DNA of 48,254 nucleotides from CAYXRS01 sp964636485. GTDB taxonomy: Bacteria > Gemmatimonadota > Gemmatimonadetes > Gemmatimonadales > Gemmatimonadaceae. The stretch spans positions 1 through 48,254 of the forward strand of contig CAZWSO010000002.1 in NCBI GenBank assembly GCA_964636485.1. Reading direction: 5' to 3'. How positions within the stretch are numbered: the first letter of the stretch is position 1; every line of letters starts with the position of its first letter. Below are positions 42,779-48,254 of the stretch, one piece after another. The notes beneath the pieces are model-generated. The model saw only the letters and a program-made list of their open reading frames with translations, made no database searches and was not told the DNA's origin. The translations under genes and the position numbers were made by a program.

Positions 42779-43414
42779 CTACATTGTCTCGACGCCATCG
42801 ACGACACAGCACCCCAGACTGCAGCGCACCCAGATGTGCTCATCATCGGGATCGTAGAGCCAGCGCGCTCCCACAGGTCCACCGCCAGGGGGGTGCTGAC
42901 TGATCTGGGAGATGCGAAGCCGGACGATGTCCTGGGTGCCTTCCGCCAGCATCCCCGCCTCCCACGTGCCGCCGCTGCCTCGCCGAAGGAGCAGGAAGTT
43001 CCTGTCGTTCGTCTCCCGAACGCGAATGCCGAGGGGTGGGTAACTGCTATCGGCCTCGATCACGGCCACAGGTCGCCATTGGGCGAAATGCCGGTCATCG
43101 TGATCAATCATGCGCGTCACGGGGCGGATTGCCGCCAGGGGCCCGGTAACCACCAGTCGTCCATCGATCTTGGTGGACAGCATTTGTCTATCGCCATAAC
43201 CGGGGTCGGTCTCATAGTCGGCGGCGCGCGACGCGTCGAGCAGATTCAGCGTATCCTGCCACGTGCTGTAGGTTGGCGGCTCCGCTTCCGTGAGGCCCGG
43301 ACTGTCGATTGCCACCTCCTGATCCGTTGGACACCCGACGGTCGGAACGACTGCCAGCAGTGCGACCGTGGTCAGCCATCTCCGATTGACTCTACCGCTT
43401 GTCGTGTTCCGCAT
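42779..43414 (-). CDS. Putative lipoprotein of the kinase operon
   Basis: A 211-residue protein with a basic N-terminus, a hydrophobic stretch (about 13-26) and a cysteine in VPTVGC (Cys28), which could be a lipobox; the -3 residue is Thr, so it is not ideal. The mature part contains DTLNLLDASRAADYETD (about 61-77) and a C-terminal IWVRCSLGCCVVDGVETM. Not recognised. ATG 43414 with GGAG six bases upstream. It starts 41 bases after the kinase stop, so it is likely in the same transcript and may be a partner or target. Confidence 0.7.
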   Translation of the reverse strand: MRNTTSGRVNRRWLTTVALLAVVPTVGCPTDQEVAIDSPGLTEAEPPTYSTWQDTLNLLDASRAADYETDPGYGDRQMLSTKIDGRLVVTGPLAAIRPVTRMIDHDDRHFAQWRPVAVIEADSSYPPLGIRVRETNDRNFLLLRRGSGGTWEAGMLAEGTQDIVRLRISQISQHPPGGGPVGARWLYDPDDEHIWVRCSLGCCVVDGVETM

Positions 43415-43455
43415 CACGTGCTCCTGTGGTTGAAGATAGCTGCGCCCCGCTCGCA

Positions 43456-46400
43456 TCAGCGCGCGCGGGTGAAGCTGGACATTCGTGCGAGAACGTGCCG
43501 GAGCGGCGGTTCCGCATCTGCCCATAGCACCAAAACCGATGCTGCCCAGCGGCGCGCCGTAGCGTGGTCGCCGCGGGCGGCGGCGAGCTCGGCGCGCAGC
43601 GCCATGGCACGGACGAGCGCGCCCGCCTGCGGCACGAACTCGAGCAACCAGCGCGGCTGCGCTGCCAGCGCGCTGAGTGACTCATCGAGCATACGAGCGG
43701 CAGTCGCGGTGTCGCCCGCGGCCGCCAGCAATGCGGCCTCCATAAACGTTACGTCCATGGTCACATCGGCGGTACGCATATCGCGACGCTGCGCTTCGAT
43801 CTGCCGAAGTGCGACGCGTGCCGCCCGCACGTCGCCACGAGACAGCTCCGCCTGCGCGCGCAGCAACGGATCCGGACTCTGCGGCCCATGGTGGACCGAC
43901 CCGGGACCAGCGAAATCGTAGGCGAGCATGAGGGGCTCGCGGAGTATGTGGGACACGACCGACTCGCGAAGGCGCGGTGCCACCAGTGCGTCGATCATCT
44001 CCTGAAGCCGTATGTCGAGCAGGTGCACGCTGTCGGCATGGACGCCGAGAGCGGCGTAGGCCAGCAATGGCCGTGAAGCGACCATCACTTGCGGCGGCAC
44101 ACTGCTGCGTTCTCCGGTCGAGGAGATAAAATCCCGCTCCGCATCTCGCGATGCGATCATCAGCAGGTCCGCCGCCATCGACGGCTTCCCACGCAGCGCG
44201 GCCACGGCCGCCAGCGCGTAAGCCTCATCGCTCCCAGCGTCGCTCACCGAGGCCAGCAGCGAGTCGGCAAGGATGGCCGCGCGCTCGAACTGTCCGGCCT
44301 TCAGGTGGATCCGTGCGTTCGCGGCTGCCATGCGCACCCGGGCGGCGCGGGCCGTGCTCAGCTCGAGCGCCCGCGCCATCGTCGCGCTCGCCGACCGACC
44401 CACCTGATCACCCACGAGCTCGCCGGTGCTCTCGAGTACGAGGGCGAGCGCTTCGTGCGCCTCCGAACTTCGTGGAAAGGCCGCAACCCACGTGCGAGTG
44501 ATCTGGAGGAGCACGCCGCGATTGCGGGCGATCGCCATGGAAGGGTCGAAGGCCGAAACGCGTCCGCTCGTGACGTCCTCCCATGGGTGCGGGACGTAGG
44601 TGAGCGTGTCATGTCGGAGCGATGCATAGGCACCGAACCAGCTCGTGTCTCCGTTTACGGCGTGACCCAGCATTAGGATGTTCTGTTCGGTATACAGCAG
44701 TCGACCAAGTCGCTCGTAGGCGAGTCCCGTGAACGCCTGGTGCGCGGAAGGGATGATCTGGAGCGCTCGCGCATATGCCGCAACCGCCGTTTCCGCGCTG
44801 CCGCGGAAGCTCCAGCCAGAGGGGCTCGCCGGATCGGGCTGAACGAGGCGATCCAGGCGATGGCATTCACCCAGCCCATACCATGCGGCGAAATCGAGAG
44901 AGTCCCGGGCAGTCAGAGCGCCGAACTCGTCGCACGCATCGCGATATCGCATCTCGGCTATCGCCAGCAGTGCCTCGCTCAGCGCCGCCTCGCGAGTGCT
45001 CAACCCGTGGCGAAGCGCCACGGCGCGCGCCGCCGCACTTCGCCATTCTGCCCGCGGACGGCCACCCCAGAGGGATATCTGAGCGAGCCAGAGGTGGGCG
45101 TGCGGATAGTTCGGATCCTCACGCGTCGCGGTCAGGAACCCCTGGCGCGCTTCGTCGAGCTGCCAGCCGGCAAGCTGGCCATGCGCTCGCTCGTATGCTC
45201 GCCAGGCGGCAAGCGAGCGCGTCCCCGATGCCCCGGTGCCTGCCGCTGTCACGTCAGGTCGTCCCACCAGAAGCGAGTCGGCGAGCTCGGCGAACATGTC
45301 CACCGCGTTCGACAGATCGGGGGCGATGCGCACGGTATGCGTTCGAATCGCTTCGCCGGCGCGCGAGTCGTATAACGTACCGCGCACGTGGATCGCGCCA
45401 TCGAACGTCCACATCTCGCCCCATGCGGTCAGCCCCGCCCCAAGCAGGCGCGCCAGGGAGAGAGTACCGCTGAGCGTACCCAGGTCGTCTCCGGTACGAA
45501 CTTTCGCATCCGCAACCCGGAGCTCGTTGACCAGTCGGAGCCCCTCCCATCGCCCCATTGCTTCGTACAGGAGTATCTCGCTCTGGTGGCCGGTGAGCGG
45601 CAGCTCCTGTTCCGGTTCGCGCTGCTTGAAGGCCAGAACGGCAACTACGTCAGGATCGAGCTCCGGCGTCCGCGTCCGCGAGTCACGCAGCAGCATCCCC
45701 GCAAGGACGACGATCGGCAGGAGCGCAATCACAGCGACCCTTGCCGGCGTCCACCACCCGGCTTTCGCGCCTGCTGACTGCTCGGTTGCAGCCGTCACCG
45801 CGCGCATTTCGCGCAGGAACTCCTCGGCGCTGGCGAATCTGTCCGCGGGAACGCGTGCCAGCGCTCGCCTTACCACCTCATCGATCGCTCGCGGCACACT
45901 CTCCCGCGTTGCGCTCGGCGAGGGAGCCGGACGGGTGAACCGGCGCGACATTATCACCTGCGCGTTGGGCCCCGTGAAGGGCGGCTCGCCCACCAGCATC
46001 TCATACAGCACGACGCCCAGGCTGTATACATCGCTGCGCGCATCCACCCCGTGTTCACCGCTCGCCTGCTCGGGGCTCATGTACGCAGGTGTACCGAGCG
46101 CCATGCCCGTCTCGGTGATCCGCTCGCCCAGCGTTCGCGACAGTGCGCGGGCTATGCCGAAATCGCCAAGGAGAGCGTGGCCTTCCGACAGGAGAATGTT
46201 CTCCGGCTTGATGTCACGGTGAACCACACCGTGCGCATGCGCGTACACGAGCGCGTCAGCTACCTCGCAGGCGAGCCGCAGCGCATCGCTCACGGGGAGC
46301 TGTCCCTCGCGGCCGAGGCGCTCCCGCAGAGATTCGCCTTCCACGAAGGGCATCACGAACCAGAGGAGGCCATCGGTCTCCCCGGAATCGTAGAGCGGAA

Positions 46401-46626
46401 GGATGTGCGGGTGCTGGAGCTGGGCCGATACGCGGATCTCTCGGAGGAACCGGGCGCGCTCGGCGTCGGTGGCGTGGCCGGCGTCGAACATCTTGATCGC
46501 CACGCGGCGACCATGACGGAGATCGCGGGCAATGAAGACGCGCGCCATCCCACCCCGTCCCGCTTCCCCCTCGAATGCATAGCGGTCGGCAAGTGCGCTG
46601 CTCAGACGGTCGAGGACATCCACCAT
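43456..46626 (-). CDS. Ser/Thr protein kinase fused to a TPR-like region
   Basis: A 1056-residue Hanks-type kinase anchored in the inner membrane. Kinase domain (about 16-275): Gly loop GEAGRGGMA (20-28), Lys45 in VAIKMF, HRDIKPEN (136-143) with Asp138, DFG (155-157), GTPAYMSPEQ (178-187). One helix (about 295-313) follows. The large outer part (330-1056) has a segment like the kinase-linked adenylate-cyclase/TolB-like N-lobe (330-480), then repeated helical pairs of TPR type (about 490 onward; ARQGFLTATREDPNYPHAHL). The signal sensed is unknown. The open frame begins upstream, but that part is antisense to the DUF2203 gene. Confidence 0.92.
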   Translation of the reverse strand: MVDVLDRLSSALADRYAFEGEAGRGGMARVFIARDLRHGRRVAIKMFDAGHATDAERARFLREIRVSAQLQHPHILPLYDSGETDGLLWFVMPFVEGESLRERLGREGQLPVSDALRLACEVADALVYAHAHGVVHRDIKPENILLSEGHALLGDFGIARALSRTLGERITETGMALGTPAYMSPEQASGEHGVDARSDVYSLGVVLYEMLVGEPPFTGPNAQVIMSRRFTRPAPSPSATRESVPRAIDEVVRRALARVPADRFASAEEFLREMRAVTAATEQSAGAKAGWWTPARVAVIALLPIVVLAGMLLRDSRTRTPELDPDVVAVLAFKQREPEQELPLTGHQSEILLYEAMGRWEGLRLVNELRVADAKVRTGDDLGTLSGTLSLARLLGAGLTAWGEMWTFDGAIHVRGTLYDSRAGEAIRTHTVRIAPDLSNAVDMFAELADSLLVGRPDVTAAGTGASGTRSLAAWRAYERAHGQLAGWQLDEARQGFLTATREDPNYPHAHLWLAQISLWGGRPRAEWRSAAARAVALRHGLSTREAALSEALLAIAEMRYRDACDEFGALTARDSLDFAAWYGLGECHRLDRLVQPDPASPSGWSFRGSAETAVAAYARALQIIPSAHQAFTGLAYERLGRLLYTEQNILMLGHAVNGDTSWFGAYASLRHDTLTYVPHPWEDVTSGRVSAFDPSMAIARNRGVLLQITRTWVAAFPRSSEAHEALALVLESTGELVGDQVGRSASATMARALELSTARAARVRMAAANARIHLKAGQFERAAILADSLLASVSDAGSDEAYALAAVAALRGKPSMAADLLMIASRDAERDFISSTGERSSVPPQVMVASRPLLAYAALGVHADSVHLLDIRLQEMIDALVAPRLRESVVSHILREPLMLAYDFAGPGSVHHGPQSPDPLLRAQAELSRGDVRAARVALRQIEAQRRDMRTADVTMDVTFMEAALLAAAGDTATAARMLDESLSALAAQPRWLLEFVPQAGALVRAMALRAELAAARGDHATARRWAASVLVLWADAEPPLRHVLARMSSFTRAR

Positions 46627-46749
46627 GCTGCGGTCCTTTGGCTGGGTCGAGGCGCGCCTTCCCTTCCGAAGGTAGAGTGCTGCTTGCCGGGGCGAAAGAG
46701 GAGGGCGGGCCGCTTGACCCCGGCATGTCGCCTGCACACCATGTGGCGG

Positions 46750-47151
46750 ATGAAACGTTTCACGGTGGAGCAAGCAAACCGCACCCTCCCGCTGGTGGGG
46801 AGGATCGTAGAGGACATCGTTCGCCACTATGCGCGGTGGCGCGAGCTGGTGCGTGAATTCGAGTTGCACGCCGGTAGCTCGAGTGTGGAGCGCCCCGTTC
46901 CGGAGGCAGAAGCGGCACAGCGTCAGCTCCAGCAACTGGCGCGGGAGATCGATGAGTTTCTCGCCGAGCTCCGGGAAATCGGTGTGGAGTTCAAGAGCTA
47001 CGATCTCGGGCTCGTTGATTTCCCCTCCGAGATGGACGGGCGGCTGGTCTATCTGTGCTGGAAGCTCGGCGAACCGGCGGTCGGGTACTGGCACGAGACG
47101 GACGCCGGTTTCGCCGGACGGCGCCGCCTCGAGCCGAGCGGTGTAGCGTGA
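46750..47151 (+). CDS. DUF2203 family protein
   Basis: A 133-residue helical protein of the DUF2203 family, function unknown. N-terminal KRFTVEQANRTLPLVGRIVED, then EIDEFLAELREIGVEFKSYDLGLVDFPS and YLCWKLGEPAVGYWHETDAGFAGRR, the family's C-terminal signature. ATG 46750 gives the standard N-terminus; the ATG nine bases earlier is possible and the frame is open further. It is divergent from the kinase and its stop overlaps the next gene by GTGA. Confidence 0.88.
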   Translation: MKRFTVEQANRTLPLVGRIVEDIVRHYARWRELVREFELHAGSSSVERPVPEAEAAQRQLQQLAREIDEFLAELREIGVEFKSYDLGLVDFPSEMDGRLVYLCWKLGEPAVGYWHETDAGFAGRRRLEPSGVA

Positions 47152-47459
47152 GGAGGCGCTCGCGTAGCGTGCGCCACTACGACGCCCCGGATGGGATTCG
47201 CTGGACCGTTCGCGCTCAATCTCCCGGCTCCAGCAACCTCATGATCGTCTTCTCGCACCCGGACGGCAGCACGGCGCGGCAGGATCGCTACGCCTGGTAC
47301 AACATTGCCGGTCCGGAGGCACGTGATGTGACGGCACGGGTAGATCCGGGCGCGGCACTCGATGCCATCCCTGACGACCGTGTCGCGCTTCTCTTTCGCC
47401 GCTCGATGCTGATAGCCGCGGCGGATTCGCCTTTCGAGGCGCCGGTGACGCACGGATAA
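47148..47459 (+). CDS. Small hypothetical protein downstream of DUF2203
   Basis: 103 residues, not recognised. Compact beta-rich pattern with IRWTVRAQSPGSSNLMIVFSHPDG in two strands, YAWYNIAGPEARDVTA, and a C-terminal LLFRRSMLIAAAD. No signal peptide. GTG 47148 is chosen because it overlaps the DUF2203 stop as GTGA; GTG at 47169 is an alternative. A hairpin follows. Likely a partner of DUF2203, given the coupling. Confidence 0.7.
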   Translation: MRRRSRSVRHYDAPDGIRWTVRAQSPGSSNLMIVFSHPDGSTARQDRYAWYNIAGPEARDVTARVDPGAALDAIPDDRVALLFRRSMLIAAADSPFEAPVTHG

Positions 47460-47461
47460 GG

Positions 47462-47483
47462 AGGGCCGCAGCCCTTCGGCCCT
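47462..47483. terminator. Hairpin between convergent genes
   Basis: agggccg, eight-base loop, cggccct: a perfect seven-pair stem three bases past the plus-strand stop and reaching into the last bases of the minus-strand RNase Z gene. It could end both transcripts. Confidence 0.5.
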
Positions 47484-48254
47484 AGGTGTTTTCCCCGGGC
47501 TCCGGCGCGTCGTGGTACCCAACGTCCACCTCCATCCCATCCCTGGCGATGGTGACATCGGCAAAGACCTCGCGAGCCTGCTGGTGAAGGCCCGAGGCGT
47601 CGCGCGAGTAGCGGGCGGAAAGGTGTGTAAGAAGTAGCCGGCGCACGCCAGCGCGTGCGGCAACTGTAGCTGCCTCCCTCGCGGTGGAGTGACCGGTCTC
47701 AGCGGCGCGCTCCGCCTCCTCATCGCCGAAGGTCGATTCATGCACGAGGGCATCGGCGTTTTGCGCCATCTCGATCGTAGCTTCGCAGGGGCGGGTGTCG
47801 CCGGTGATCACCACGCGGCGACCGCTGCGCCGCGGACCTACCAGCTCGGACGGCTCGATCACGCGGCCGTCCTCCAGCGTGGCCGCCATGCCGCGGTGGA
47901 GCTGTCCCCACAGCGGTCCTTCGGGGATGCCGAGTTCGCGAGCGCGCTCCGGATTGAAGCGGCCGCGTCTCTCCTCCTCCACGATCGCGAAACCCAGCGC
48001 GGGCGCGTCGCCGTGATCCGTCTGATAGGGGACGATCTGATAGCCGCCTCGCGCGAGCGGCTCGCCCGGCCGCAGCTCATTCACCTCCACGGGGAAGAGC
48101 ACACGATCGACGCTGAACTCCGAGGCGCGCCGCAGCACACGCACGGCGCCGCGCGGTCCCCACAGGCGAATCGGGTGCTCGCGACCCTGGAGCGACATCG
48201 TGCGCAGCAGCCCGATGACACCGATCACGTGATCGGCGTGGAAGTGACTGAAGA
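47482..48254 (-). CDS. rnz: Ribonuclease Z, 5' end outside window
   Basis: tRNA 3'-end maturation endonuclease of the metallo-beta-lactamase fold. The gene runs off the window, so the first part is missing; the visible piece is about 256 codons. It opens with FSHFHADH (the HxHxDH zinc motif), then EHPIRLWGPRG (DNA/RNA exosite side), VVITGDTRPCEA (TGDT zinc site), LVHESTFGDEE (the HEATF-like motif) and LLLTHLSARY (final zinc histidine). All four metal motifs are intact. Stop TAG overlaps the terminator hairpin. The ATG within the window at 48228 would cut off the zinc motif, so it is not the start. Confidence 0.93.
   Translation of the reverse strand, partial: FSHFHADHVIGVIGLLRTMSLQGREHPIRLWGPRGAVRVLRRASEFSVDRVLFPVEVNELRPGEPLARGGYQIVPYQTDHGDAPALGFAIVEEERRGRFNPERARELGIPEGPLWGQLHRGMAATLEDGRVIEPSELVGPRRSGRRVVITGDTRPCEATIEMAQNADALVHESTFGDEEAERAAETGHSTAREAATVAARAGVRRLLLTHLSARYSRDASGLHQQAREVFADVTIARDGMEVDVGYHDAPEPGENT

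Noticed and set aside
46627..47094. Upstream extension of the kinase frame
   Set aside because: Antisense to the DUF2203 gene; the kinase domain begins normally at the ATG at 46626.

Overview
The window is about 48 kb of GC-rich bacterial chromosome, densely packed with genes on both strands. Many genes are coupled by GTGA or ATGA stop/start overlaps. The gene content fits a soil or freshwater member of the Gemmatimonadota or a close relative: a Nrf nitrite reductase with a CxxCH first heme, a DUF5916 outer-membrane protein, a Ser/Thr kinase fused to a long repeat region, OmpA with a long coiled coil, SURF1, and many GTG starts. This is an inference from gene content; there is no rRNA or marker gene to prove it. 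I saw no tRNA, rRNA, CRISPR array, insertion sequence or prophage.

Layout. 1-5047 (minus): a class I N6-adenine DNA methyltransferase of the Eco57I/type IIG kind, coupled to an SNF2/DEAD helicase cut by the window edge; this is the best candidate for a DNA-defence module. 5160-5733 (minus): two small proteins and a strong hairpin. 5897-8672 (plus): LD-carboxypeptidase, rhodanese, alpha/beta hydrolase and Nudix hydrolase. 8844-10889: nrfHA, ammonifying nitrite reductase. 10967-15743: a five-gene manganese/zinc importer with its DtxR/MntR regulator, in the same order as treponemal troABCD-troR; both permeases carry a C-terminal winged-helix-like tail. 15895-18295: a small membrane protein, then (minus) a 3-hydroxyacyl-CoA dehydrogenase-like protein and a nucleoside hydrolase.

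18378-23165 (plus): an AttEFGH-like transporter operon of two FtsX/MacB-type permeases, an ATPase, an unknown 190-residue protein and a membrane-anchored AttH/CrtC-like protein. A divergent MarR/VOC pair follows, with a near-ideal MarR operator between the two genes. 24169-28615: glycine-zipper protein, DUF72, SURF1 and a very-long-chain-type acyl-CoA dehydrogenase. 28631-29178 (minus): CsoR-type repressor and a CopZ-like chaperone behind a G-tract operator. 29341-32905 (plus): a possible structured leader, a secreted protein with a sorting-like tail, a terminator, and a DUF5916 protein.

32928-34950 (minus): OmpA, a membrane-anchored protein and an HMA-fold protein that has lost both metal-binding cysteines. 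35156-37341 (plus): 3-hydroxyisobutyrate dehydrogenase-like and class V aminotransferase. 37410-48254: lipoprotein glycosidase-like, acyl-CoA thioesterase, a small protein whose 3' end is tandemly repeated, an unrecognised 528-residue protein, a GT4 glycosyltransferase, a lipoprotein and the kinase-repeat protein (minus), DUF2203 and a small protein (plus), and RNase Z (minus, cut by the window edge).

Protein residue numbers below are hand counts and may be off by one or two. Family assignments rest on motifs read by eye, not on database searches.
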